Shown here: piece after piece, positions 40,509-51,989 of the stretch | Layout: the number at the start of each line of letters is the position of its first letter | Numbering within the stretch: the stretch's first letter is position 1 | Source of the DNA: Oncomelania hupensis | Taxonomy: Eukaryota; Mollusca; Gastropoda; Littorinimorpha; Pomatiopsidae | Assembly: GCA_036898135.1 (NCBI GenBank) | Contig: CM072515.1 | Location: forward strand, 22,359,700 to 22,423,699 | Direction of reading: 5' to 3' | Length of the DNA: 64,000 nt | Program-made: the position numbers and the translations under genes | Notes under the pieces: generated by a model | Seen by the model: the letters and a program-made list of their open reading frames with translations, nothing else | What the model was told of the DNA's origin: nothing | The model's database searches: none

Positions 40509-40831
40509 GTCTACCAATACGCAACGTTGCAATATATGCTTTTGTCTGTGAATGATGTAATGCATCACCTAAAGAAAGTCCTTATTCAGTCAAATTATGG
40601 CCTTGGTTTTCATACCTTTTATTTTCACTGGGCGTTCAAATAAAACAGGGTGTACTGGTACATATTTTTGCAACCAGCCATGTTTGCAACACATTCCAGA
40701 GCGGAATATTTAGTATTCCATACATTCATTTTTAATTTGTGTATTAATTTTGACAACAGTCTTAAACAATTCGGTATAGTAACGTTCTTAATGAACTTAA
40801 TAGACTATATAACTCAAGTATTCTTAACTTT

Positions 40832-41178
40832 CCTTCTGGGCATTTCCTATACCCAGCAAATCACCAACGGCGAAGTCCGACAGACCATCACACAAGCCAT
40901 TGGACAATACGATGACATGCTCACATTGGTGAATAAACGGAAACTCCGGTGGTATGGCCAAGTCACTTGCAAAGACCATCCTGCAGGGCACTGTGCAAAG
41001 AGGAAGAAGAAGAGGGAGACAGAAAAAGAGGTGGGAGGACAACATTAGAGAATGGTCAGGCTTGACACTGAGTTAAGTTATAAGGGTTGCTGAAGACAGA
41101 GAAAGATGGGGTACGCTGGTTACACGCTCATCTGTGGTGCCCCTACGACATTCAAGTTACGGGACAGGATAGGATAGG
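40832..41178 (+). mobile_element. LINE 3' fragment, GGATA-tail family
   Basis: Flanked by ATTCTTAACTTT (40820-40831 and 41179-41190), a 12-bp duplication. It encodes the decayed ORF2 C-terminus (NKRKLRWYGQV ... GTVQRG-like, with frameshift) and ends in GGATAGGATAGG. Same family as 44,391-45,210. Confidence 0.92.
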
Positions 41179-41190
41179 ATTCTTAACTTT

Positions 41191-41567
41191 GATGGGAAAT
41201 GTTCATGGGGAACACGGAGCTATACATAGTTCCTTATATTTACACCAGCAGAACTATTCTGGAATAGCTATCATAGGTCTGTGTCCAAGTTGTAGCCTAT
41301 CAACATAAGAGAGTTATATGCTGTAATTTTTAATTTTTTCATATCTGGAATTCTAAAAGCATCGTGTAAACTTCCAGCAAACGAAATTAAATAGGAGGGG
41401 ACGTTTCAAAAGTTTGCTTATTTATTAATATCTACACACATATGAAACACAATGATCGCCTTTGTCTGGACACATCTTCTGAACATTATCGTGTGTGGTA
41501 CATGCAGGCATACTTAGAATATGTAAAGCACGTAATTGTTGTGTTTTAACCAATAACAACAAGCGCC
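41191..41567. other. Unassigned spacer
   Basis: AT-rich sequence without recognised repeats or ORFs. Confidence 0.3.
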
Positions 41568-41879
41568 ATGGCGCTTGTACATGACTCACCTTTTAAAAGG
41601 ACACCTGGAGTTGATATTAAACGTGATAAAAGACAGGCGAGTTTTAAACTTCTCAGCCATCTCATGCACATTGCGAGATATGTCTTTTATCAGAGATATA
41701 AAGTCGTCCTCAACAACAAACCTAACTTTGATGTTCAGTGGTATGATCAGGCAAAAGACCAACTGACAGTTACATTCACTGACTTGAACAGCTTACCTTT
41801 TGTTCTTCCATCCGAGCTCTTTAAAACAACAATCAGAGTGTTATTTGAAGGCCAGAAGCGTGTGACAATCACTTTCTAA
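41568..41879 (+). CDS. Hypothetical ORF of 103 codons, unknown
   Basis: The protein is not low-complexity: a basic start, then YQRYKVVLNNKPNFDVQWYD and LPFVLPSELFKTTIRVLFEG, ending KRVTITF. The context CGCCATGGCGC is a self-complementary palindrome around the start codon (41563-41573). I recognise no family. It lies between LINE remnants, so it may be part of an unidentified mobile element (for example an ORF1 or an exon of a captured gene). Downstream TTGCGCAG|GGAAAC near 41,890-41,898 could be a splice acceptor for the next ORF (41,911-42,153). No promoter or donor was identified. Confidence 0.3.
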   Translation: MALVHDSPFKRTPGVDIKRDKRQASFKLLSHLMHIARYVFYQRYKVVLNNKPNFDVQWYDQAKDQLTVTFTDLNSLPFVLPSELFKTTIRVLFEGQKRVTITF

Positions 41880-42179
41880 CATCGTTCTTGCGCAGGGAAA
41901 CTTCTGCCCAATGTGGCGAGGGAATGAGCTGAAGGCGCTGGTGGCACTGATCAATTCCCTCGACAACCACCTTAGTGAGCGTAAGAGTGAGGAGGTCAGG
42001 CAAAGGATACTCATGCTCCCTCTACCGCCATCTGAGACAACAACTCAGCATACAGCCAAACAGCCAACAAGGCGTTCGAGTCATTTACTAGGATTGCCAT
42101 GTGTCAGTTGTGAGTGTCACTCTCAGGCCTTCGTACCAGCGCCTGCATCCTGAGCACCACTCATAATAACAAGCCCTGC

Positions 42180-42572
42180 TTGTCGCCGTCGTCAGTCAAT
42201 GATCACTAGGCCAGTAGAAAACGTTGCTGCAACTACTGCTGAGGACGTAACTAACAGTATCATCGTCTTCTGGCACTGTTCCTGAAATGCAAGACGACAC
42301 TGTTGATATGGATACTGCGGAAACAATGTTGTCACTATTTAAATTCCACATCTCTTTGCCTTCACCCTGTCTGTCATTCCCCAACATAAACGCAGTCGAA
42401 GAACTCATGTATGTATGTTGAAATGGATTTGGCAATGCGTATTATTTATGTTTTTATGTGTAGTGTTTTTAAGCTGTTTTTGCTAATGTGTATTAATATT
42501 TATAGGTGGACATGTCGAATCAATTTCCTTTTTTGGATTAATAAAGATTTATTGTATTGTATTGTATTGTAT
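42180..42572 (+). mobile_element. LINE 3' UTR with (TATTG)n tail
   Basis: The end TTTTTGGATTAATAAAGATTTATTG followed by TATTG repeats at about 42,553-42,572 resembles the 3' end at 31,560-31,605 (TTTTGGATTAATAAAG). It appears to be a truncated LINE into or beside which the CR1-like element at 42,573 onward was inserted. Confidence 0.5.
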
Positions 42573-42591
42573 CACTCAGTACACTACAGTC

Positions 42592-43230
42592 ATGGATGCA
42601 GATGAGGAGAAAAATGGTAACGCCAACACCGCTGCAATTCGTGAGAACTCTCAACCAATCCGGCCTATTGAGGAAGCTGTTGAAAAAGCAGGTGTGGTTA
42701 GACAACAGGTCACACCTTCCTCTTGCAGTGTTGAGGTTCAAACAGAAACAGCCCTAAACTGCTGCCTTGATAACTATGTCAGTCTTGACGACTTCAATCG
42801 CATAACGGAAAATTTGCGTGACGGAATTGCAGCACTTCGTTCTGCTCTGCGAGAAACACGATACTCGATGAAGATAGAACTGAATGATTTGAAAACACTT
42901 GTGAAGAACACAGAGCGACAAGATGTCACCTGTCAGGCTGGCCCTAGCAATTCCCGACCAAAACAACTTCCAGCACGATGCACAGTACAGCCCAAACTCT
43001 CTCCGCCTGGCTTTGCGGTCACACCCAGTCCACAGCCTCGCACCAAAACATATCACCCTAGCCCTGTGGGTTTGAAACCCATACCTCAGCCTCACTCAAA
43101 ACCCTCTTCCTTACCCTGCCACCCAATCTCCGTGACTGAGAACGTATGTGACAGTAATATTGTCAATGACTCTGTAACATTGGAAGACGGTAGCCTGTGC
43201 TCCGAAGTTTCAGTTGCTGATCCTTTGTCT
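42592..43230 (+). pseudogene. CR1-like ORF1, N-terminal region
   Basis: The ATG at 42592 starts an acidic N-terminus, then a coiled-coil-like region (LDDFNRITENLRDGIAALRS ... IELNDLKTLVKN, roughly residues 65-110) and a Pro/Ser-rich linker. It changes frame near 43,230, where the SGNH domain begins. The coil before an esterase is the usual arrangement of CR1-type ORF1 proteins. Confidence 0.65.
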
Positions 43231-43259
43231 ACTGCCACTCGCTCTTCAGCTCGCTAATG

Positions 43260-44058
43260 CCACGTCTACCGCCAACACTGGCTCTGCTGATTCTGACTGG
43301 CCCCAACTCTCAGGTCTCAATTCTAATACAGAGACGCTGATTCTGGGAGACTCAGTAGTAGCAGCAGGCCTCCATGAAGCCAAAATGTCAGTAGCTGATG
43401 AGAAGACACAAGTTATTGCAATAGCCGGACTAAATCGGGAAAGCCTTCTGAAATCATTCAGAGGGTCTACAGGTCGCTCTAATGTTACCACCCTGGTCAT
43501 TCACATTGGCATGAATGACTGCAAGCGAGGTCATGTGCTAGGGAACACGACTTGGCGCACAGTCGTGAATGATAGCCATCGTTGCTTCCCGAAAGCCCAG
43601 ATAAAGTTGTCCACCATCCTACCACATTGTGATGGTCATGCACATGTCAACTCCTGCATTGCCAATTCGAATCAATGCATGAAACAAGTCTGCAAGCGGC
43701 TTCCAGGAGTTGATGTAATTGACAATGACTCTACTTTCTACACCAGGGCAAGAAAGTAGAAGACGGATGGTCGAGTGATGCTGTGCACCCAAACTCTCGC
43801 GGAAGCAGTGGTCTAGCTGTTAACATCAAGCGCTTTTACTCGGGAGCTACTGACTCAGCCATGCACACCCAGTGCCGTGTCCTAACCATGCAGACCCAGC
43901 GTCATTTACAACAGAAAGGAGACACTAGCCAAAAGTCAGTAGCACAGTCAGTCTGTGGTCAAGTTCTCCAATCTCAACAGAGCAACGTTATACCACGTCC
44001 ATCGAATGAACCACGGCAAAATCTAATGCTCTTCCAAAAGCCCAAGCCACTGTATTAG
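43260..44058 (+). pseudogene. CR1-like ORF1 SGNH/GDSL esterase domain
   Basis: The frame contains TLILGDSVV (block I with the catalytic Ser, about 43,337-43,360), LVIHIGMNDCKRG (block III, Gly and Asn), IKLSTILPH and DVIDNDSTFY. After a frameshift near 43,745, DAVHPNSRGSSGLAVNI (43,778 onward) supplies the DxxH with the catalytic His. SGNH esterase domains are established components of ORF1 in CR1-like LINEs, where they may act on lipids or membranes. All catalytic blocks are visible but in two frames, so the copy is inactive. Confidence 0.8.
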
Positions 44059-44390
44059 GCGGTCGTGAGGGGGTCCAAATCGTACGCACCCAGCTTGTCG
44101 CATACTGTTTCACGCCAAAAGTCCCCACAGCAGCTGTTAAACAACCCTGTGAGACCCATGTCAGCGCACAACAGCCAACTGAATCGTCAGCAGCAACAAC
44201 TGCAGTTTCACAATAAGACACCTTTAGACATCTCATATCAGAGTCATTCCTCACCCCTTAATGACAGGGGAAAAAACACATACTTTTGGAATACCTTTTC
44301 CGACTCCTAAACTAAGTGTTTCTAGGTCTAATAATTTGACTTTACATCTTGTATTGTAGTTTATTTTTAATAGTGAATAAATATGCCAGT

Positions 44391-45210
44391 ATCTTCGTTT
44401 TGCGGATGACATTGATGGATTGGCTGGAGAGGAACAAGAACTTGAACAGCTGGTACAGAGGCTTTGACACCACCTCCAGAGCTTATGGAATGAAAAATAA
44501 GTGCAGAGAAGACCAACTTGATGACCAACAACACCAATGGCATCAACACGGACATCAAAGTCCAAGGCCAATCCCTCAACGCAGTGCATAGCTTCAAATA
44601 TTTGGGAGCCGTGGTGTCAGACAATGGGTCCCGACAGGAAGTCCTATCCAGGATCGCACAAACAACTGCTGCCCTGACAAGGTTGAAGCCTATTTGGAAA
44701 GACAGGACCATCAGTCTACATTCCAAAGTAAGACTGCTGCGCTCCCTTGTCATCTCCATCTTCCTATATGCTTGCGAAGCATGGACCCTCACAGCAGATC
44801 TACAACGAAGAATACAAAGCATGGAGATGAGGTGCTACAGAAGACTTCTGGGCATTTCCTATACCCAAACACATCACCAACGACGAAGTCCGACAGACCA
44901 TCACACAAGCCATTGGACAACACGATGACCTACTCACAGTGGTAAAGAAACGGAAACTCCGATGGTATAGCCACGTCACCAGATCATCAGGCCTTGCAAA
45001 GACCATTCTGCAAGGCACAGTGCAAGGAGGTAGAAGAAGAGGGAGACCGAAAAAGAGGTGGGAGGACAACATTCGAGAATGGACTGGTTTGACACTGAGC
45101 GAAGCCATCAGGGCTGCTGAGGACAGAGGAAGATGGAGTATGCTGGTTAAACGATAATCTGTGGAGCCCCTACGACCTCCGGGTTATGGGACAGGATAGG
45201 ATAGGATATG
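44391..45210 (+). mobile_element. LINE fragment with RT and C-terminus, GGATA tail
   Basis: The exact 12-bp duplication AAATATGCCAGT (44379-44390 and 45211-45222) delimits it. It starts inside the RT catalytic motif (LRFADDIDGLAGEEQELEQL) and continues with FKYLGAVVSDNGSRQEVLS, LYACEAWTLTADLQRRI and MRCYRRLLGISYT. After a frameshift near 44,880 come KRKLRWYSHVTRSSGLAKT, QGGRRRGRPKKRWEDNI and the stop at 45,157. The tail is GGATAGGATAGG. This is the best preserved of five copies of this family in the window. Confidence 0.93.
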
Positions 45211-45299
45211 AAATATGCCAGTCAAAATTCAAACATGACATGCCTATATCCTACACTCAAACACATAACACTTTTGTACTGGATACTCCCCCCCCCCCT

Positions 45300-46542
45300 C
45301 CTTTTCATTATTATACAGCCAAACTATAATATTTCTGATAAAATTCTTGCGCCATTTATTCTTTTTGATAGAAACCCTTGTATAACCTTAAATTTGTAAT
45401 CATATATTTTATATTATTCGATTTTTTTCTCTCATTGTATTGTGATTTGACATCTACTGAATCTAGAATTTGTTGTTAATTTTAATGGCTGATGCCAGTT
45501 CCCTTATAATGTATAATATATACTTATATTGTAACTGTTCTGGTTTTTTCGCACCTACCAATCCCTCCTGTCTCTTAACTACTTTCATTTTTTTTACATT
45601 TCATTTTTCTGCAAAACCTCCTCCCCCAATCTCTGCACACCTTCCTCCATTGAGTTACGTTCCTGTATATGACATGTCATTTAAACATGGCCTTCCAAAG
45701 ATGGTTTTCGAATTGGCCATCTTAATATATGTCATGCAATCAACAAAACGCATGAAATAGCTTCAATTTTAAACAACCATAATACACCATTTCATATATT
45801 TGGCTTTTCTGAATCCTGGTTATGCACTAAGACTGTTGATTCTGAAATGGCGACTCCAGGTTATTCTTTAATAATACATCGTAGAACAACAAATCAAAAA
45901 ACTGGTTTATTAATATACATTAGTGAAACGCTTAATTTCAAGCGTTTGCATTACCTTGAGCAGCATCAAGTTGAGTTTATTTGGCTTGAAATAAATATAA
46001 AACATTCAGCCCCCAATCATCATCGGATTCTTATAGAGGCATGCACCATCCTGATGTACATGTTGACTGGATTAATAAGTTTACTTCAATGATCGATGCT
46101 TTGTTATTAGAATCTAAAGATTTCTTCATTTTAGGGGATTTTAATATTGACCTGTTTTAAACTAATAAACACTGGACCATTACTATTAAACTGTGCAACT
46201 TTGAACAACTAGTATCAGGACCAACCAGAGTAACTGCGACTTCTAGCACACTCATTGATCACATATATACAAATAACAAGACGCATGTTGTAGAAGTTTG
46301 TGTACCAGTCTTTGCTTGCAGTGATCATTATCCTGTTTGTTTGACCTGGAAAAAGAAAAAAGCTAAAATCCCCAAACCAGGACTTAAAATAATAACATAC
46401 AGATCAATTTCAAAATTTATTAAAGATGATTTTCTCTTTGATCTCAGCAACAGCGCTCTCTCAAATGTTTATAATTTTACTAACCCTGATGTTGCTTATC
46501 ATACTGGTATGGCACATTTATGAATATAATTATACAATAAGC
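45300..46542 (+). pseudogene. CR1-like ORF2 endonuclease domain, decayed
   Basis: Across several frames: IGHLNICHAINKTHEIASIL, FHIFGFSESWL (catalytic Glu), EFIWLEI, KDFFILGDFNIDLF (GDFN motif), STLIDHIYTNN and ACSDHYPVCLTW (the SDH motif with the catalytic His). This is the complete motif series of an APE endonuclease, but stops lie between the blocks. The segment from 45,300 to about 45,680 is AT-rich leader with no clear coding. Confidence 0.75.
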
Positions 46543-46554
46543 ATGCTCCTATAT

Positions 46555-47078
46555 TACATTACATGATTATTGCTTTAGGTCCAGCGGACTCTTCGGAGCC
46601 AAATCAGGACCGGACAACCCCTGATCCGCATAAAAGATCTGCTGAAACAACCCTAGTAGTAAAACTGAAAGCTCTCCACCAGCCAGTCACTTTACAATAA
46701 AGACATCCCACGCAGGGGACGCTGAGGCTGTACTCTAATTTATCGAACCCCCGTTTACAAAAACAAAATAGAATACAAACATCAATATAAAATATCAACA
46801 AAACGCATACATATAAAATGCCTACATTGCTAAATAATAACATCATAGGACGCCCTAGTGACCATCTGGCAGAAAGCGTCCAATATTCCCAAGCTGATCC
46901 AACAGACCTCACACACAAATAAGGAGTCTTGTCCCGGAAGAGTTTTCAAGAAAAAAGGTAGGTGACTGGTCTAGCGAAGAAGAAGATAGTATATCAGATT
47001 GATAGAACAGAGCAGGAATGAGAAAGAGCAAATTAGAAACATATTGACAGTGGGAATTTAAAGCACTAAATTTCCAGT
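46555..47078 (-). mobile_element. CAAT-type retroposon, copy 4 (5' truncated)
   Basis: Flanked by ATGCTCCTATAT (46543-46554) and ATGCTTCTATAT (47079-47090), a 12-bp duplication with one mismatch. It is reverse-oriented and truncated at the TCCAGTAAATTTAG region; tail ATTACATTACATG. Confidence 0.9.
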
Positions 47079-47090
47079 ATGCTTCTATAT

Positions 47091-48987
47091 ATACCAAAAG
47101 AGTTAAGTACTATTCTAAACCTCCATGGCTAGACACCGAACTGCAAAATGCCATTAAGTTTAGAGACTATTTAAAGAAAAGTAGTAAAGAAGATGAATAA
47201 AAAAAAACCTGAGAAATGCAGTAACTTCACTCAAAAGAAAAAAAAAGAAAATATTTATTCAAAATTTAATATCGTCCAAAAACAGTTATAAAACGATTTG
47301 GAAAGGAATTAATCACTTAACAAACAAATCAAGTATATCAACAGTAATTAAAGATATTTCTCCTGATACTCTGAATTTACATTTTGTTAAAACTTCTGAT
47401 AGAATTATTACTATTGACAAATCGAAAGAAAACAATCTAGAGAAATTAGCACATTTTTGTCATTCTAAGAACATTAAAAACAAACTAGACATTCCTTATT
47501 TGTCTACACAATTTGTACATAAAGCATTAAGAAACCTTAAGCAAACAAATTCAAGAGGAGTTGATGAATTGGATAGTAAAATATTAAAATTGTCTGCATA
47601 ATTTATTACTGACACTTTAACGTATATATACAACCTATGCATAGACAAAACATATTTTTCTATAATGTTCAAAAAGCTAAGGTTATACCCCTTTTCAAGA
47701 ATGGTGATAGCACTGACCCATAGAACTATAGGCCTGTTTCAATTCTTTCTACTCTCTCTAAGCCTCTTGAACAGCACATAAATAATAATATTCTTGATCA
47801 TTTCACTGAAAACAGCCTCTTACATAAAAATCAGTCTGGTTTCAGAGCTAAGCACTCTTGTCACACAGCTCTTACAACTATGATAGAACAATTACTAAAT
47901 AATATTAATAAGGGACAATTTTCTGGAACATTATTTGCTGACTTCGCAAAGGTTTTTGATGTAATAGACCATGACTTTCTTCTACGTAAACTAAAACTCT
48001 AGGGCATTCATTCTAAATCTCTTGAATTTCTTAAATCGTTCATTTCTGATAGAGGTGTGTTTATGTAAAGTCACAATTTGAAATTGTTACAGCTGGAGTA
48101 CCGCAATCTGTTTTAGGACCTTTGTTATTTTCTATCTACATAAATGATCTCCCCTTCACATTTCTACTTCTTGTGAACTCTTCGCTGATGACACTACATT
48201 ACATTCTAAAAATACAGACATGAATAATCTCTCATCCTCATTACAAAAAGGGGCTAGTGAACTACAGGAATGAACGGAATACACCCACATGGCCCTCAAT
48301 CCAGACAAAACAAAATCCATGCTAATTATAACAAGATAGAAAAGACAAAATGTATCTATAAAACTTCCTCCATAAAAAATTTGCAATACAATAATTGCTG
48401 AAGTACAATGTCATAAGCTTCTTGGTGTAACTTTAGACAATAATCTGTCCTGGGTGAAACATATTTCAAATATTAGTAAAAATATTTCTAAGAGGACTTA
48501 CCAATTATCAAGGATAAAGCATTTATTAAATTTACATTCTCGTAAACTGTTTATTCCGGTCATATTCAATCAGGTATTGATTATTCCTCTACTATTTGGG
48601 ATTCTGCTAGTGGCAATGCAATGAAGCCTTTAATTAGAATTCACAAACGTGCAATTAAACAAGTTATTCTTAAACAAAAAATCTCTCCAGATGACTATAA
48701 ATGGATCAATATTCTACCACTTACCGATAGGCTAAAATTTAATAAAGGTGTTTTCATGCACAAGCTCCTTTTTGGCATTGCACCTTCCTATCTTTCTTCT
48801 CTTTAAAAAAAACAAAACTGGCAGATCGTCCACAAAATTAAATGTTCCAATTCCAAGAATTGACCTCTTCAAAACCAGTCTGGCTTATTCCGGTTCCTTT
48901 TTATGGAATAACTTTCCTGAAGATCTCCACACTCCAGCATCTAAATTTACTTCATTTAGAACACGTCTCCTAAAAAACATAAAAAAT
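47091..48987 (+). pseudogene. CR1-like ORF2 reverse transcriptase and C-terminus, decayed
   Basis: Blocks in several frames: PPWLDTELQNAIKFRDYLKK, later FRAKHSCHTALTTMIEQ, a region resembling FADFAKVFDVIDHDFLLRKL (first catalytic Asp), AGVPQSVLGPLLFSIYIND, ELFADDTTLHSKN (catalytic pair near 48,180) and NPDKTKSMLI, then HKLLGVTLDNNLSWVKHI. The last clear frame (48,748-48,987) has RIDLFKTSLAYSGSFLWNNF and FRTRLLKNIKN, typical of CR1/Jockey C-termini. RT would synthesise cDNA at the nicked target. Multiple stops make it non-functional. Confidence 0.8.
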
Positions 48988-49239
48988 TAAATACACATTA
49001 ATTGTTAATGTTGTTGATTGAGATTAACAACATTAATTTGATTTCAATTGTTTGAAAATGATTTTATCTAATAATAACTTTGTTTATTTGTTATTGTTCC
49101 ATGATGTGAATGTTATAACCTCGAGTTGTATTTATTAGTTATTGTTAAAGCCCCAAGGGCAAGATGTAAAAAAGCGCATCCAGCGCTTACTCTTTTCCTA
49201 TTGCAAAATAAAATTGTTATCTTATTTTATCTTATCTCT

Positions 49240-49430
49240 GATTTCTTAAAAAATCTGATTGGTTTCCAGTTGCATTTGATAAAAATATTGCAATCTTAAA
49301 TCTAATTTTGTTAACCTATTCCTCAAATGTAGCACTTAGAACTTCACAACAACAAACAACACCCAACCTATTCCTCAAATGTAGCACTTAGAACTTCACA
49401 ACAACAAACAACACCCAAAAAGCCACATAC
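49240..49430 (+). repeat. LINE C-terminus fragment and tandem duplication of 52 bp
   Basis: A stretch reading SDWFPVAFDKNIAIL-like resembles a LINE ORF2 end. The unit AACCTATTCCTCAAATGTAG...AACAACACCC is repeated twice in tandem at about 49,313-49,416, almost without change. Confidence 0.7.
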
Positions 49431-49598
49431 AGAGGGAAAAAAGCTTTAAAAAAAGATAGTTTAAAAAAATAAAAATAATAAAACTATTAAAAATAAAAAT
49501 AAAATAAAACTTTTCTTTTTCATTTTCTTGAATTGAAAGCGAAAACTTTAAAGAAAAGAAGAGGGGAAGTGTGGGAGTAGAAGTGAGGGTGGTGGGAT

Positions 49599-49599
<1 letters not shown>

Positions 49600-49694
<95 letters not shown>

Positions 49695-49740
49695 TGTAAT
49701 TAATTAATTAATTAATTAAAAATAAATAAATAAAAGCCTT
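49600..49740. repeat. (AAT)n microsatellite with TTAA-rich end
   Basis: About 31 units of AAT, followed by (TTAA)n and (AAAT)n short runs. Confidence 0.95.
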
Positions 49741-49929
49741 TATTCCTAGTCTTAATTTGAAAGCAGACAAATTCCTCAAAGAAACGTACAAGGCTTAGTA
49801 ATAAGTAAATAAATAAGTAAATATAAGATATGAAGAGAAGAAGTAAAGAAAAAAAATCAAAAATGATTTCCCTCTCCTCCAAACCTCAGTTACATATAGA
49901 TCTAAAACATTTTAAACCTTGTATGTAAG

Positions 49930-49990
49930 CTATCGTCTTCTTCTTCTTCTTTTTCTTCTTCTCCTTCTTCTCTCTCTCTCTCTCTCTTTA

Positions 49991-50031
<41 letters not shown>

Positions 50032-50040
50032 TTTCTTTAT
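49930..50040. repeat. CTT and CT-rich tract
   Basis: Pyrimidine tract with TTC triplets then (CT)n. Confidence 0.9.
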
Positions 50041-50749
50041 TAAGTTATTTATTTAAAAAAATATCACTAATAAGGTGCAGCATTTCTTAGTAACATTTCA
50101 TTTTCAAAACTTCGTTAATTCAATATAGATTTATCATATTGAAATTTTCCAATACACATTTTTGCTATGAGAATAAGAAATTTAAGTATATCAGAACAGT
50201 CTTTAATAGTCTAAATTTTTTACAAAACACCTAACAAAGCGTCAGTTGCTGACAAAAAATTATTTTACCATTATTTTTCTATTAATGTTTTTTTAAAATA
50301 CATTTTTCGCGATGATTCCAAAAAGCTTGTGTTCTTTCCATCTTGCTTTCATTCCTCATTATGAATCATAGAGAGCCATACATAATATGTCAGACAATTA
50401 TGTTGTTATATTTACTTGTATTTGCTTTCATTAGTTCTATTATAATTATATCTTAATTATCCAATGAACATGTGCAGCTGCTTATTGTTACAGGTTAGGC
50501 AAGACTATATCTTTAAAAGGTGTTTCAATTAATGCTAAGTAGAAGGAGCCATGCATCCTCTGAAAAAGGTATCTTATAAGACAGGCAAATTTAATTACTT
50601 GACAGACCCACTCTAAGAGGCTCACAGCATGTTTTGCAAGACTTCAATTATGTACAGCTAGGTGCATATATGTAGAATTTGCAATTATCAAGGGTATACA
50701 GCAAAGAACTGGCTTTTTGTTTCAGCCCGTATCCAATCAGATATGAAGC
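50041..50749 (-). other. 3' flank of the RING-finger gene
   Basis: Probable 3' UTR on the minus strand next to the stop codon at 50750, AT-rich. A minus-strand ATTAAA (plus strand 50590-50595) could serve as polyadenylation signal. No other gene is seen. Confidence 0.35.
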
Positions 50750-50955
50750 TTAATGAAAACGAATGTCAGTTCGATCACCAATGTTCTCTTCACACACTGG
50801 ACAGCAATTTCCAATGTGATCAGCGCAGAACCTGCACAACCGATGAAAACTGTTGCAGTGAAGCAAAACTGCAATCCTGTCCAAGGAGCAGAAGTTGCAA
50901 AGATATGGCCTCATGAGCATTGCCCTCTCCGCCAGAAGTTGTTGCCTTCTTTCTG
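50750..50955 (-). CDS. RING-finger protein, last exon (C3HC4 RING)
   Basis: After the acceptor CTGTTACAG|CAGAAAG, 68 residues and a stop (TAA at 50750-50752) encode RRQQLLAERAMLMRPYLCNF and the RING: C-x2-C-x10-C-x3-H-x2-C-x2-C-x7-C-x2-C (visible-protein residues 667, 670, 681, 685, 688, 691, 699, 702). RING fingers bind two zinc ions and recruit an E2 enzyme, so ubiquitin ligase activity is likely. The motif layout CNFC ... LLHCNSFHRLCRFCADH ... CCPVC with a short tail is like those of C-terminal-RING ligases. The exon joins the 51,309-51,363 exon in phase (G|CA). The plain ORF list misses it because it starts inside a codon. Seven exons of one gene are proposed here. Confidence 0.85.
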
Positions 50956-51308
50956 CTGTAACAGATCACAAATGAACCACAAAAAAAAGTTATAACAGGA
51001 CTTTGAGCATTATCAAATAAGTATAATGCCTTACTTGGTCCATGTTCAGTCTTAAAACTTGAGCATGTTTTGATAGCATATAAAGGCATTAACCGATGTA
51101 TTATGACTCCAATCAGGTCACGTACACCCCAACCAACAATGAATCTAAAAGAAAACGTAGCTACTCGTGCGTTTAATCTACCCACTTACTCCATAGACTA
51201 AAAGTAAAAGCAAACGCACGCACGCCCTCACTACCCCACACATGCACTCCAATAAAGCTTCGTCTGCAGATTCTTAACTTAATTTCTTGACACGTTCACC
51301 TGACATAC

Positions 51309-51363
51309 CTGTCTCGTCCTCCTCACAGACAGCATAGAATGACAAGTTGGGTCTGACCATCAG
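51309..51363 (-). CDS. RING-finger protein, exon encoding LMVRPNLSFYAVCEEDET
   Basis: This 55-nt exon lies between acceptor TGTGTGCAG and donor GTATGT. Translated in the frame set by its neighbours it gives LMVRPNLSFYAVCEEDET plus one base, without stops. It enters in phase 0 from the exon at 53,061 and leaves in phase 1 to the RING exon. Such a short linker with an acidic end, just before the RING, is not diagnostic of a family. Confidence 0.78.
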
Positions 51364-51806
51364 CTGCACACAAAAGGTCCTTACAATATATTACATTTCA
51401 GTATTGTGAACTTAGAAGTGAAGGTTATTTGGAAGCTAACACTGAAAACAACTAAATAATAAGACTGATTAAAAGCGATTGGAGACCATTTGGGCAAATG
51501 GAGTTCGGTTCTTCAAATTTTAATGTCTTCACCAAAGTGATATTAGACATTTTTCTCACCAACTTTAATGGTCAAATGAAGAAAATCGACTTCTATAGTG
51601 TTTATGCATGACAATATCGTCGCCCAGTAAAGGAGTTTTAAGCTTACATGAAGATCAGATTTATCTACAGTCTTCAAGCTGTTTTATCCTCAACACCGCC
51701 TACTAAGGTAATTCATATATTTCTGCATAATTAGAATTGTCCTTTGGACGGGTTTTCAATAATCTTGCCTGAGTGATTGTGTGTCTTGACGTGGTCTTGA
51801 GTAGGC

Positions 51807-51913
<107 letters not shown>

Positions 51914-51989
51914 TACGGTACGCTATGATGTCAGTATAGGTCAGCGTAAGTGGAGTTTTCCCTCGGCGTTAGAAAGAGTAAGGTTAATT

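Larger units (their letters stand above)
42573..49235 (+). mobile_element. CR1-like LINE with SGNH-esterase ORF1, decayed, with two nested insertions
   Basis: The order is ORF1 (42,592-44,058), an insertion at 44,391-45,210, ORF2 endonuclease (about 45,690-46,540), an insertion at 46,555-47,078, RT and C-terminus (47,079-48,987), and a 3' end of AAAATTGTTATCTTATTTTATC near 49,210-49,235. Both insertions have their own target duplications, so the segments on each side were once continuous. Many stops and frameshifts show long decay. Confidence 0.7.
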
